NCBI RefSeq assembly: GCF_000527135.1
Contig: NZ_AZUP01000001.1
Coordinates: forward strand, 1,984,001 to 2,048,000
Reading direction: 5' to 3'
DNA: 64,000 nt
DNA from: Methyloversatilis discipulorum
GTDB taxonomy: Bacteria > Pseudomonadota > Gammaproteobacteria > Burkholderiales > Rhodocyclaceae
Shown here: positions 56,401 through 64,000 of the stretch, in pieces
Layout: each line of letters starts with the position of its first letter
Numbering within the stretch: the first letter of the stretch is position 1
The notes under the pieces: generated by a model
What the model was told of the DNA's origin: nothing
Databases searched by the model: none
What the model saw: the letters and a program-made list of their open reading frames with translations, nothing else
Position numbers and translations under genes: made by a program

Positions 56401-57576
56401 ATGTTGAATGGTCTTATCGACCTGCCCTGGTGGGGCTATATCGTCGTCGCGCTGGTGTTCACCCACATCACCATCGCATCGGTGACGATTTTCCTGCACC
56501 GCCACCAGGCACACCGTGCGCTTGAGCTGCACGCCATTCCCAGCCACTTCTTCCGCTTCTGGCTGTGGATGACGACCGGCATGGTCACCAAGGAATGGGC
56601 AGCCATCCACCGCAAGCACCACGCCAAGTGCGAGACGCCGGAAGATCCGCACAGCCCGCAGGTGCTCGGCATCAAGAAGGTGCTGTTCGAAGGCGCCGAG
56701 CTGTACCGCGCCGAAGCAAAGAACAAGGAAACCATGAGCCGCTACGGTCATGGCACGCCGGATGACTGGCTGGAGCGCAATCTGTACACCGGCCGTTCGG
56801 CGCTGGGCATCAAGCTGATGCTCGTGATCAACGTGCTGCTGTTCGGCCCGCTCGGCCTGACGATCTGGGCCGTGCAGATGGCCTGGATCCCGATCTGGGC
56901 GGCCGGCGTCGTCAATGGCCTGGGCCACTACATCGGCTACCGCAACTACGACTGCAACGACGCGGCGACCAATCTGGTGCCCTGGGGCATCATCATCGGC
57001 GGCGAGGAACTGCACAACAACCACCACTCGTTCGCGACCTCGGCCAAGCTGTCGTCGAAGTGGTACGAGTTCGACATCGGCTGGATGTACATCCGCATCC
57101 TCGAAATCCTCGGTCTGGCCAAGGCCAAGAAGACCATTCCGCAACCGCGTTTCGAGGCGCGCAACGTGGTCGATACGCAGACGCTGGAAGCCATCATCAC
57201 GCACCGCTACGACGTGATGACGCGCTACATGAAGTCGCTGCGTTCGATCTACGCCGAAGAGGTTGAAAAGCTGCGCGCGTCGAACGCCGCACTGGCCGAC
57301 GGCGAACGCTACCAGCGCTTCAAGCGCTGGTTGAACCGCAGCGAGAACGCGCAGCCGACCAGCGACGACGCCGAAATGGCTTCGATGCTGTCGCACAGCA
57401 CCCGTCTGGAGACGGTGCACACGATGCGCCAGGAACTGACCGCACTGTGGGCCCGCTCCACCGCGTCGAGCGAGCAGCTGCTGAAGCAGCTGCAGGATTG
57501 GTGCGCGCGCGCTGAAGCCAGCGGCATCAAGCAACTGCAGGACTTCTCGATGCGTCTCAAGTCTTACGCGATCTGA
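56401..57576 (+). CDS. membrane fatty acid desaturase (delta-9 type)
   Basis: A 391-residue di-iron acyl desaturase. The His boxes are HRHQAHR (about 33-39), HRKHHAK (about 70-76) and HNNHHS (about 203-208), and EELHNNHH is the family's third box. Two pairs of membrane helices flank them. The C-terminal 100 residues are hydrophilic, helical and probably coiled coil, longer than in most relatives. It makes unsaturated acyl chains for membrane fluidity, using oxygen. A good promoter precedes and a strong terminator follows, so it is monocistronic. Confidence 0.94.
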   Translation: MLNGLIDLPWWGYIVVALVFTHITIASVTIFLHRHQAHRALELHAIPSHFFRFWLWMTTGMVTKEWAAIHRKHHAKCETPEDPHSPQVLGIKKVLFEGAELYRAEAKNKETMSRYGHGTPDDWLERNLYTGRSALGIKLMLVINVLLFGPLGLTIWAVQMAWIPIWAAGVVNGLGHYIGYRNYDCNDAATNLVPWGIIIGGEELHNNHHSFATSAKLSSKWYEFDIGWMYIRILEILGLAKAKKTIPQPRFEARNVVDTQTLEAIITHRYDVMTRYMKSLRSIYAEEVEKLRASNAALADGERYQRFKRWLNRSENAQPTSDDAEMASMLSHSTRLETVHTMRQELTALWARSTASSEQLLKQLQDWCARAEASGIKQLQDFSMRLKSYAI

Positions 57577-57599
57577 TACGCATTCGCTGCACCCATGAA

Positions 57600-57630
57600 G
57601 CCGGAAGTGCGTCGCACTTCCGGCTTTTTA
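57600..57630 (+). terminator. rho-independent terminator of the desaturase gene
   Basis: GCCGGAAGTGC and GCACTTCCGGC pair perfectly around GTC and are followed by TTTTTA. It starts 23 bp after the stop codon. Confidence 0.93.
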
Positions 57631-57640
57631 CTTGGATCAA
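57627..57640 (+). promoter_or_regulatory. possible degenerate FNR site upstream of the second usp gene
   Basis: TTTAC-TTGG-ATCAA has one perfect FNR half and one matching 3 of 5. It overlaps the terminator tail and lies 126 bp upstream of the usp start; a TAGAAT at 57685-57690 could be its -10. Weak. Confidence 0.25.
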
Positions 57641-57765
57641 ACCAAATGGGCGGCTTACCCTCAAAATAGTGTTCAGTTAGCCGATAGAATTTGCAGGAGC
57701 CATGCAGTGGAGCACGGCCGGACACCGTGGCGGTGCCGGCCAATAACAACGAGAAGGAGTCAAGG

Positions 57766-58218
57766 ATGTTTCGCCACGTACTCGTACCGATCGATGGTTC
57801 GGATCTTTCCAAGGCCGCAGTCAAGCATGCCGTCTGCTTCGCCAAGGACGTGAAGGGTCGCGTCACTTTCCTGTACGTGATGAAGGACTATCACGTATCG
57901 GCGCTGCACAGCGAGCAGGACGAGGAGAACATCGACCCGATTGCACCGAACGACTTCACCGACGCGATGCGCACCCACGCCGACCGCATCCTGCAGTCGG
58001 CACGCGCCGAAGCGGAAGCCGACGGTGTCCAGGTCGACAGCATTGCCGTGACCCATGACGAGCCGCACAAGGCCATCATCGAGGTGGCACTGAAGCGCAA
58101 CGCCGATGTGATCTTCATGGCGTCGCACAGCCGCCGCGGTCTGGCCAACCTGCTGCTGGGCAGCGTGACGCAGAAGGTGCTGTCGAATTCGAAGATTCCG
58201 GTGCTGGTCTATCGCTGA
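57766..58218 (+). CDS. universal stress protein (UspA family)
   Basis: This 150-residue protein is a Usp domain with MFRHVLVPIDGSDLSKAAVKHA at the start, a loop of acidic residues (HSEQDEENIDP) in the middle, and MASHSRRGLANLLLGSVTQKVLSNSKIPVLV as the nucleotide-binding end. AAGGAG stands 6 bp before the ATG at 57766. It lies next to the cbb3 cluster, convergent, with a bidirectional terminator between. Usp genes near cco genes are often induced at low oxygen. Confidence 0.93.
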   Translation: MFRHVLVPIDGSDLSKAAVKHAVCFAKDVKGRVTFLYVMKDYHVSALHSEQDEENIDPIAPNDFTDAMRTHADRILQSARAEAEADGVQVDSIAVTHDEPHKAIIEVALKRNADVIFMASHSRRGLANLLLGSVTQKVLSNSKIPVLVYR

Positions 58219-58246
58219 GCGACGCGACCGCGACCGGCGGAAAAGG

Positions 58247-58277
58247 ACGGGGATGCCGGCAACGGCATCCCCGTTTT
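58247..58277. terminator. bidirectional terminator between usp and the cco cluster
   Basis: ACGGGGATGCCG pairs with CGGCATCCCCGT (12 bp) around GCAA, with TTTC on the right and AAAAGG on the left, so it can serve both convergent units. Its right edge touches the stop codon of the 58277-58582 gene. Confidence 0.85.
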
Positions 58278-58582
58278 CATTTGCGGCCGACGCAGCGGTC
58301 GGCGCAGGCGGGCATTTTCTCTGCCATCCAGGACGAAATCAGGCTGGACGCGCCGGCCACGCACCAGAAGCCGAAGAAGCCGATGGTGTAGGTCGCCAGC
58401 GGCGAGAAATGCACCGGCTCTCCGAGCAGATACAGCTCGCGCGGATTGATCAGACTGAAGAAGACGGTCTCCGCGACAGCCGCGACCAGGAAGGACGGCC
58501 AGGACACCAGTGCGAACAGGCGCCCGAAACGCCCCGGTACGCGCCGTGTTTCGACCTCCTCGATCTCGATTTCAGTGGCCAC
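58277..58582 (-). CDS. small membrane protein at the end of the cco cluster
   Basis: This 101-residue protein has two hydrophobic segments (about 25-46 and 61-86) and a polar N-terminal 20 residues starting MATEIEIEEVE. It has two Cys near the C-terminus. No family is certain. It overlaps fixH by 11 bp, so it belongs to the oxidase cluster, where ccoI and ccoS would be expected; it is not a P-type ATPase and not a CcoS (too long). A role in oxidase assembly is only inferred by position. Confidence 0.8.
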   Translation of the reverse strand: MATEIEIEEVETRRVPGRFGRLFALVSWPSFLVAAVAETVFFSLINPRELYLLGEPVHFSPLATYTIGFFGFWCVAGASSLISSWMAEKMPACADRCVGRK

Positions 58583-59072
58583 CGCTCGCCTCCACCGTCA
58601 GCGACTGCTGCACGCGCCAGGTGCGCGCCTCGTCCTCGATCACCAGCTTCCAGTGAGTCGGCTGCAGCGCGCGCACGACGCCGCCGAAATGCCCGTCCCG
58701 TCCATCGAACAGCAGCTCGCGGTCGAGTTCGCTGCGCGTGGGATGCGCCAGCAGCACGCGCAGACGCGCCGGCATCGCCGTCGCATCGGCCATGCGCAGA
58801 ACCAGCTCGAAGCGGGTGTCGTCGGTGCCGGCCGGCGTCGCTGACACGGTCAGTTCGACCCCGAGCTCGGTCGCCTTGCGCTCGCGCTCTATCGTGCGAT
58901 TGATCGTCAGGCCCTGCTTGTAGTAATCGTCGGCGACCAGTGCGGTATTGCCGGTCGCCGCCAGCCAGGTGGTGATCACGCCTGCAATGATGACGGTGAC
59001 CGGCCCGGCCGCAAGTATCCACGGCCAGCGGTGGCGGTACCACGGCAATTGCATCGATGCGTCGTTGTTCAT
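58572..59072 (-). CDS. fixH: FixH family protein
   Basis: This 166-residue protein has one membrane helix (about 18-40) and a periplasmic beta-sandwich. FixH signs: YRHRWPWILAAGP, ADDYYKQGLTINRTIERE after the helix, and a strand-rich remainder with RELLFDGRDGHFGG. FixH/CcoH is needed for stability of the cbb3 oxidase, with CcoP as likely partner. It lies 5 bp after ccoG and overlaps the next small gene. Confidence 0.92.
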   Translation of the reverse strand: MNNDASMQLPWYRHRWPWILAAGPVTVIIAGVITTWLAATGNTALVADDYYKQGLTINRTIERERKATELGVELTVSATPAGTDDTRFELVLRMADATAMPARLRVLLAHPTRSELDRELLFDGRDGHFGGVVRALQPTHWKLVIEDEARTWRVQQSLTVEASGGH

Positions 59073-59077
59073 GCGGC

Positions 59078-60550
59078 TTACCTCGGCTGCAGGAAGGACG
59101 TCTTCTCATGCACGCGGACATCCGGTGCATCGACGGCCTGCAGATTGAAATAGATTTCGTGGGAACCCGGCTGCAGGGCATCGGCATCGACCTGCACCCG
59201 TGCGGCGATGTCGCGCGAGCCAGCCGCTTCGACCTCGATCTCGCGCAGGTCGGCGATGGCGGCGCCCGGCAGACCTTCGACCTCGAGCACATAGCGCCGA
59301 GCGATCTCCGAGGTGTTCATGATGCGCAGCCGGTAGACGTTCTCGATCTTGCCGCCCTCGACTTCGCGCGCCAGCGTGGCGCGGTCGCGCAGCACGTTCA
59401 TCTTGACCGGCGTGCGAGTGAACAGTGCCCAGGCGAAACCGGACACGATGAAAGCCAGCAGGCTGGTATAGAGAATAACGCGCGGTCGCAGGATGTGCGC
59501 CATCACTTCGCGCCAGCCCTCGTGCGCCGGCTTCTTCGCCAGCAGCGTGCGTTCCGTGGTGTAGGCGATCAGCCCGCGCGGGCGACCGACCTTGTCCATC
59601 ACCTGATCACAGGCGTCAATACAGAGCGCACAGCCGATGCACTCGTACTGCAGGCCGTTACGGATGTCGATGCCGGTCGGACAGACCTGCACGCACCAGT
59701 CGCAATCGACGCAGTCGCCGACCACCTGTCCCTCGCGCGCCTTCTTCTTGTTGCCGCGCGGCTCGCCGCGATTGGCGTCGTAGCTGACGATCAGGGTGTC
59801 TGGATCGAACATGACGCCCTGGAAGCGGGCATACGGGCACATGTACTTGCACACCTGCTCGCGCATGTGACCGGCGAACACATAGGTGAAGGCGGCGTAG
59901 AAGAACATCCAGAACGCCTCCCACGGACCGAGCGACCAGGAGGCGATCTCCGACGCCAGTTCGCGGATGGGCGTGAAGTAACCGACGAAGGTGAAACCGG
60001 TCCACAGGGCCAGCGCACCCCAGGCACCGAACTTGGCGGCACGTAGACCGAGCTTGCGCGCGCTCATCGGCGCTGCATCGAGCTTCATGCGCGCCGAGCG
60101 GTCGCCCTCGATATGCCGCTCTATCCACATGAAGATTTCGGTGTAGACCGACTGCGGACAGGCGTAGCCGCACCAGACGCGCCCGGCCACCGCGGTGACC
60201 AGAAACAGTCCGAGCGCGCTGATGATGAGCAACAGTGCGAGGAAGAGCACGTCCTGCGGCCACAGGACGATGCCGAAGATGTAGAACTTGCGCTCGACCA
60301 GATGGAAGAGCACGGCCTGTCTGTCGTTCCAGGGCAGCCAGGCCAGGCCGTAGAACACGATCTGCGTGATCCACACCATGGCCCAGCGCACATTGTTGAA
60401 GCGCCCCTTGATGCTGCGCGGCTGTATCTTCTTGCGCGCCGCGTACAGATCTCCCTCGTCCGGCGACACGTCGGTGATCGGAATCACCCGTGCCGCCCGC
60501 TTTGCTTCATTACCGGTCGTACTGTCGCCGGGAGAGGGATTCGACGCCAT
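59078..60550 (-). CDS. ccoG: cbb3 oxidase accessory iron-sulfur protein CcoG
   Basis: CcoG (FixG/RdxA), 490 residues, reduces copper for the CuB site of cbb3 oxidase. It has an N-terminal cytoplasmic part, about five membrane helices with VWCGYACPQSVYTEIFMWIE and the Cys pair in the TM region, then two 4Fe-4S motifs, CVDCDWCVQVCPTGIDIR and CIGCALCIDACDQVM, and a C-terminal Ig-like domain with VLRDRATLAREVEGG. All Cys are present. It starts just before ccoP's stop and precedes fixH. Confidence 0.96.
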   Translation of the reverse strand: MASNPSPGDSTTGNEAKRAARVIPITDVSPDEGDLYAARKKIQPRSIKGRFNNVRWAMVWITQIVFYGLAWLPWNDRQAVLFHLVERKFYIFGIVLWPQDVLFLALLLIISALGLFLVTAVAGRVWCGYACPQSVYTEIFMWIERHIEGDRSARMKLDAAPMSARKLGLRAAKFGAWGALALWTGFTFVGYFTPIRELASEIASWSLGPWEAFWMFFYAAFTYVFAGHMREQVCKYMCPYARFQGVMFDPDTLIVSYDANRGEPRGNKKKAREGQVVGDCVDCDWCVQVCPTGIDIRNGLQYECIGCALCIDACDQVMDKVGRPRGLIAYTTERTLLAKKPAHEGWREVMAHILRPRVILYTSLLAFIVSGFAWALFTRTPVKMNVLRDRATLAREVEGGKIENVYRLRIMNTSEIARRYVLEVEGLPGAAIADLREIEVEAAGSRDIAARVQVDADALQPGSHEIYFNLQAVDAPDVRVHEKTSFLQPR

Positions 60551-61462
60551 TTACTTCGCTCCACCCGCGTTGTTCGACAGACCCCAGACGTAGGCGGCCA
60601 CGAGGTGGATCTTCTTGTCGCCGAGCAGTTCGCCGTGCGCCGGCATGTGGCCATTGCGACCCTTGGCCACCGACTGCAGCACGATGGCTTCGGTGCTGCC
60701 GTACAGCCAGATGCCGTCGGTCAGGTTGGGCGCCCCCACCATCTGGTTGCCCTTGCCGTCGGCGCCATGGCAGGCCGCGCAGTTCGCACCGAACACCGCC
60801 TTGCCGCGCTGCACGCGCACGCCATCGGCCGCCATGCCGGACAGCGAGCGTACGTAGTGCACCACGTCGCGCTGCTGCTCGCCATCGAGGATGGCACCGA
60901 AGGCTGGCATCGCGCCATTGCGGCCGTTGATCAGGGTGGTCTTGATCGCCTCCGGCTCGCCGCCGTACAGCCAGTCGGCGTCGGTCAGGTTGGGGAAGCC
61001 GCGCGAACCCCGCGCGTCGGTGCCGTGGCACTGGGCGCAGTTGTTCAGGTAGAGGCGTTCGCCCATCGCGCGTGCTTCGGGATCGGCCGCCACTTCCTTC
61101 ACGTCGAGACTGGCGTAGCGCTCGAACAGCGGCGCTACCTTGGCTTCCGCTTCCTTCACTTCCTTGTCGTAAGCACCGGTGGACGACCAGGCGAGCTTGC
61201 CGCCGAAGTTGCCCAGGCCAGGGTAAGCGGCCAGATAGACGATGGCGAATACGATGGTGATCCAGAACAGCCACACCCACCAGCGCGGCAGCGGGTTGTT
61301 CCACTCGGCCAGCGTTTCGTCCCACTGATGACCGTGCAGTTCGACCTGCCCTTTCGGGCGGGCGCCGCGGTTCGACAGGATGATGAAGGCACAGAACGCG
61401 ATACTGGCGACGACGAGCACCACCACGTACATGTTCCAGAAGTCGTTGATGAAGTCGCTCAC
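60551..61462 (-). CDS. ccoP: cytochrome c oxidase cbb3-type subunit III (CcoP)
   Basis: CcoP, 303 residues, is the dihaem cytochrome c subunit that feeds electrons to CcoN. It has an N-terminal membrane helix (about 10-30), the conserved segment HGHQWDETLAEWNNPLPRWW and a second helix (about 62-80). Two haem sites follow: CAQCH (Cys142, Cys145, His146) and CAACH (Cys228, Cys231, His232), with Met ligands in later loops (NGAMPAF, NGHMPAH). It overlaps ccoQ by four bases. Confidence 0.97.
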   Translation of the reverse strand: MSDFINDFWNMYVVVLVVASIAFCAFIILSNRGARPKGQVELHGHQWDETLAEWNNPLPRWWVWLFWITIVFAIVYLAAYPGLGNFGGKLAWSSTGAYDKEVKEAEAKVAPLFERYASLDVKEVAADPEARAMGERLYLNNCAQCHGTDARGSRGFPNLTDADWLYGGEPEAIKTTLINGRNGAMPAFGAILDGEQQRDVVHYVRSLSGMAADGVRVQRGKAVFGANCAACHGADGKGNQMVGAPNLTDGIWLYGSTEAIVLQSVAKGRNGHMPAHGELLGDKKIHLVAAYVWGLSNNAGGAK

Positions 61463-61635
61463 TTTTGTTCTCCGGTTTCGGTGTGCGCGCGATCGTCGTC
61501 GGCGAAGGGCAGCATCGCTGCCTCGTTGTGGGCGCGCTGCGCGCCCGGACGCCAGGCCATGATCACGATGGCGACGAAGCAGGCGAAGCCCGCGACGGTG
61601 ACTGCCGAGCGCAGTACGTTGATGTCGAGTTCCAT
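61459..61635 (-). CDS. ccoQ: cbb3 oxidase subunit IV (CcoQ)
   Basis: This 58-residue protein has one membrane helix (about 11-28) and a hydrophilic, acidic tail. ELDINVLRSAVTVAGF and then WRPG is the CcoQ/FixQ pattern. It stabilises CcoP in the oxidase. AAGGAG precedes the start at 61635; it lies 11 bp after ccoO. Confidence 0.93.
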   Translation of the reverse strand: MELDINVLRSAVTVAGFACFVAIVIMAWRPGAQRAHNEAAMLPFADDDRAHTETGEQK

Positions 61636-61646
61636 GACGGGCTCCT

Positions 61647-62261
61647 TCAGTTCACGCGCTTGATCGCGGTGCCCAGGCCTTGCAGGTAGGCGATCAGGGC
61701 ATCCATCTCGGTCTTGCCCTTCAGTTCCGCCGCCGCACCCTTCATCTGCTCTTCGGTGTAGGGCGTGCCGACCACGGTCAGCGCGCGCATGCGCTGCTCG
61801 ATGGTGCTGGCATCGACCGGGCGCTCGAGCCACGGGAAGCCGGGCATGTTCGACTCGGGCACGACGTCGCGGGGATTGATCAGGTGCACGCGGTGCCATT
61901 CGTCCGAATAGCGGCCGCCGACGCGGGCCAGATCCGGACCGGTGCGCTTGGAGCCCCACTGGAACGGACGGTCATAGACGAACTCGCCGGCCACCGAGTA
62001 GTGACCGTAGCGCTCGGTTTCGGCGCGGAACGGTCGGATCATCTGCGAGTGGCAGTTGTAGCAGCCCTCGCGAACGTAGATGTCGCGACCGGCCAGGCGC
62101 AGCGGGCTGTACGGCTCGACGCCCTTGACCGGTTCGGTGGTCGAGTGCTGGAAGAACAGCGGAACGATTTCGACCAGACCGCCGATGGCGATGGTGATCA
62201 CCGTCAGGATCGCCAGCAGGCCGACGTTGCGTTCGATTGCTTCGTGTTTGGATGCAGCCAT
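61647..62261 (-). CDS. ccoO: cytochrome c oxidase cbb3-type subunit II (CcoO)
   Basis: CcoO, 204 residues, is the monohaem cytochrome c subunit. It has one N-terminal helix (about 12-35), then [13 protein letters not shown] with Cys67, Cys70 and His71, [18 protein letters not shown], and SNMPGFPWL carrying the Met ligand. Length is typical. It is 18 bp after ccoN and 11 bp before ccoQ. Confidence 0.97.
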   Translation of the reverse strand: MAASKHEAIERNVGLLAILTVITIAIGGLVEIVPLFFQHSTTEPVKGVEPYSPLRLAGRDIYVREGCYNCHSQMIRPFRAETERYGHYSVAGEFVYDRPFQWGSKRTGPDLARVGGRYSDEWHRVHLINPRDVVPESNMPGFPWLERPVDASTIEQRMRALTVVGTPYTEEQMKGAAAELKGKTEMDALIAYLQGLGTAIKRVN

Positions 62262-62279
62262 GATGTCTTTCTCCAGTGA

Positions 62280-63722
62280 TCAGGCGTGCGCGGCAGCAGG
62301 CGCCACCACCGGTGCGTTGTACGGCTTGTGGCCGGCGATGGTCTTCCACACGTTCCAGGCCATGACGAACATGCCGGACAGGAAGAGCGCGCCGCCGAGG
62401 AAGCGGATGAACCAGAACGGATAGCTGGCCTTGACGCTTTCGACGAAGGTGTAGGTGAGCGTGCCGTCGTCGTTGATGGCGCGCCACATCAGGCCCTGCA
62501 TCACGCCGGCGATCCACATCGAGGCGATGTAGAGCACGACGCCGAGGGTCGACATCCAGAAGTGGATGCTGATGGCCGGCACCGAATACATCTTTTCCTG
62601 GCCGAACAGGCGCGGGATCAGGTAGTAGATCGAACCGATCGAGATCATCGCCACCCAGCCCAGCGCGCCCGAATGCACGTGGCCGACGGTCCAGTCGGTG
62701 TAGTGCGACAGCGCATTGACCGTCTTGATCGACATCATCGGACCTTCGAAGGTCGACATGCCGTAGAAGGACAGCGAGGTGATCAGGAACTTCAGGATCG
62801 GGTCGGTGCGCAGTTTGTGCCAGGCGCCCGACAGGGTCATGATGCCGTTGATCATGCCGCCCCAGCTCGGTGCCAGCAGGATGAGCGAGAACACCATGCC
62901 CAGCGACTGCGTCCAGTCCGGCAGCGCGGTGTAGTGCAGGTGGTGCGGGCCCGCCCACATGTAGGTGAAGATCAGCGCCCAGAAGTGCACCACCGACAGG
63001 CGGTAGGAATACACCGGACGCTCGGCCTGCTTCGGCACGAAGTAATACATCATGCCGAGGAAGCCGGCGGTCAGGAAGAAGCCGACCGCGTTGTGGCCGT
63101 ACCACCACTGCACCATCGCGTCCTGCACGCCGGCGTAGGCCGAATAGGACTTCCAGAAGCCGGCCGGGATGGCGGCGCTATTGACCAGGTGCAGCACCGC
63201 CACGGTCAGGATGAAGGCGCCGTAGAACCAGTTCGCCACGTAGATGTGCGAGGTGCGGCGCTTGGCGATGGTGCCGAAGAACACGACGGCGTAGGCCACC
63301 CAGACCAGCGTGATCAGCACGTCGATCGGCCACTCGAGCTCGGCGTATTCCTTGCCCGAGGTGTAGCCCAGCGGCAACGTGATGGCGGCGGCAACGATGA
63401 CGATCTGCCAGCCCCAGAACACGAACTCCGCCAGCCACGGCGCGAACAGCCGCGTGTGGCAGGTGCGCTGGACGACAAAGAACGAAGTCGCCATCAGCGC
63501 ACAGCCGCCGAAGGCGAAGATGACTGCGTTGGTATGTAGCGGCCGCAGTCGGCCGAAGTGGAACCACTCGCCGACGTTCAGTTGCGGCCAGACCAGCTGG
63601 GCGGCAATGACCACGCCGACCAGCATGCCCACGATGCCCCACACCACCGTCATCAGTGCGAACTGCCGCACCACCCGGTAGTCGTAGGTGCCGTGAACGG
63701 ACCCCATTGCTTCTGTTTTCAT
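62280..63722 (-). CDS. ccoN: cytochrome c oxidase cbb3-type subunit I (CcoN)
   Basis: CcoN, 480 residues, is the catalytic subunit with haem b, haem b3 and CuB; it reduces oxygen at high affinity. Twelve helices with conserved His: [48 protein letters not shown] and [15 protein letters not shown]. The start at 63722 ([11 protein letters not shown]) has GGAG 10 bp upstream; an ATG at 63740 is possible. An FNR box lies 100 bp upstream. Confidence 0.97.
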   Translation of the reverse strand: MKTEAMGSVHGTYDYRVVRQFALMTVVWGIVGMLVGVVIAAQLVWPQLNVGEWFHFGRLRPLHTNAVIFAFGGCALMATSFFVVQRTCHTRLFAPWLAEFVFWGWQIVIVAAAITLPLGYTSGKEYAELEWPIDVLITLVWVAYAVVFFGTIAKRRTSHIYVANWFYGAFILTVAVLHLVNSAAIPAGFWKSYSAYAGVQDAMVQWWYGHNAVGFFLTAGFLGMMYYFVPKQAERPVYSYRLSVVHFWALIFTYMWAGPHHLHYTALPDWTQSLGMVFSLILLAPSWGGMINGIMTLSGAWHKLRTDPILKFLITSLSFYGMSTFEGPMMSIKTVNALSHYTDWTVGHVHSGALGWVAMISIGSIYYLIPRLFGQEKMYSVPAISIHFWMSTLGVVLYIASMWIAGVMQGLMWRAINDDGTLTYTFVESVKASYPFWFIRFLGGALFLSGMFVMAWNVWKTIAGHKPYNAPVVAPAAAHA

Positions 63723-63821
63723 TTTTGCCTGCTCCCACATTGAAATTGCACCGCCACGCCCGCATGGGCGCACGCACGCATGATCCGGCCCGAAGGTTAG
63801 GTGCTCGCCCGCTTCCGGGTC

Positions 63822-63835
63822 TTGACCCACGTCAA
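63822..63835. promoter_or_regulatory. FNR box upstream of ccoN
   Basis: TTGAC-CCAC-GTCAA is a perfect palindrome and a known variant of TTGAT-N4-ATCAA. For ccoN, a centre at -41.5 puts transcription start near 63787; TAACCT (minus strand, 63799-63794) stands at the place of -10. Together with fnr in the window this supports FNR-controlled oxidase expression. Confidence 0.7.
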
Positions 63836-64000
63836 GCGGCCTATCGTTTCACGCTGTTTCACCGTCACCGCGCGCGCCGATGCCGGCCGCATTTTCCCGC
63901 GCAAAATGATATTGCACCCTGATCGAATTACGAGCGGAAATTCGATCAAATCAATTTACGGAATGAATTTCCGCGCTTATCATTCGATTTCCTTAACCCA
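63836..64000. other. AT-rich upstream region at the window edge
   Basis: The last 100 bases are markedly AT-richer than the rest. They hold an ATCAA half site (TCAAATCAATTT) but no second half at the right distance, and no gene start. Probably the upstream region of a gene beyond the window. Confidence 0.4.

Noticed and set aside
63940..63965. Second FNR box at the window edge
   Set aside because: One perfect ATCAA half exists, but the other half is off by one base in spacing and sequence.

Overview
The window is a high-GC chromosomal segment from a betaproteobacterium. Gene content and order (lpxC / DUF721 / M23 / secA; rsmI divergent from yraN-diaA-dolP; rpe-gph-trpE; ccoNOQP-ccoG-fixH; an FNR next to hemN), together with many PEP-CTERM proteins, point to the Rhodocyclales, perhaps a Methyloversatilis-like genus. 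The order and genus are inferences from gene content, not from a search. Genes are dense, many overlap as ATGA stop/start pairs, and no prophage, CRISPR array, rRNA or complete tRNA gene was seen.

Layout. 1-7100: 3' part of lpxC, a small membrane protein, a DciA-like protein, an M23 peptidase, secA and an aminotransferase, then a block of hairpin repeats. 7116-13002: DUF3025, lipoprotein, pyrC and rsmI leftward; yraN, a HIRAN protein, diaA and dolP rightward. 13170-21000: hrpA, crcB, trpE, gph, rpe, all leftward. 21081-27695: apaG, methyltransferases, a quinone-reductase-like flavoprotein and several DUF membrane proteins.

27780-41371 is the most distinctive part. It holds a PEP-CTERM protein, a Tat-exported PhoX-type phosphatase, a CCA-enzyme-like HD protein that has lost its HD pair, a UPF0149/SEC-C protein and argJ. 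These are followed by a six-gene rightward operon: two phytase-like esterases, an exonuclease/endonuclease/phosphatase protein, two PEP-CTERM proteins of unknown role and a 5'-nucleotidase. Five of the six gene products (all except the 5'-nucleotidase) end in PEP-CTERM-type sorting tails, one of them a variant. A good match to a PhoB box (two CCGTCA-type heptamers 11 bp apart) lies upstream of the operon. Together they look like a phosphate-starvation set of secreted enzymes for phytate, extracellular DNA and nucleotides.

41399-50447: an HDOD-GAF protein, a universal stress protein, a TauE/SafE-like membrane protein, hemN and fnr (with a perfect FNR box between them), miaA-mutL and a DedA protein. 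50542-58218: a lipoprotein, then purN, a DUF3108 protein, an RsmB-like rRNA methyltransferase, a single-HKD PLD protein and an MscS channel in one overlapping run, followed by a fatty acid desaturase and a second universal stress protein. 58277-63722: the cbb3 oxidase cluster ccoNOQP-ccoG-fixH, read leftward from an FNR-box promoter. The low-oxygen genes (fnr, hemN, cco cluster) form a coherent FNR regulon.

The intergenic gaps carry at least 23 short hairpins. They share an outer TGTGGGAG arm but have five different palindromic stems, which suggests a modular REP-like repeat family.
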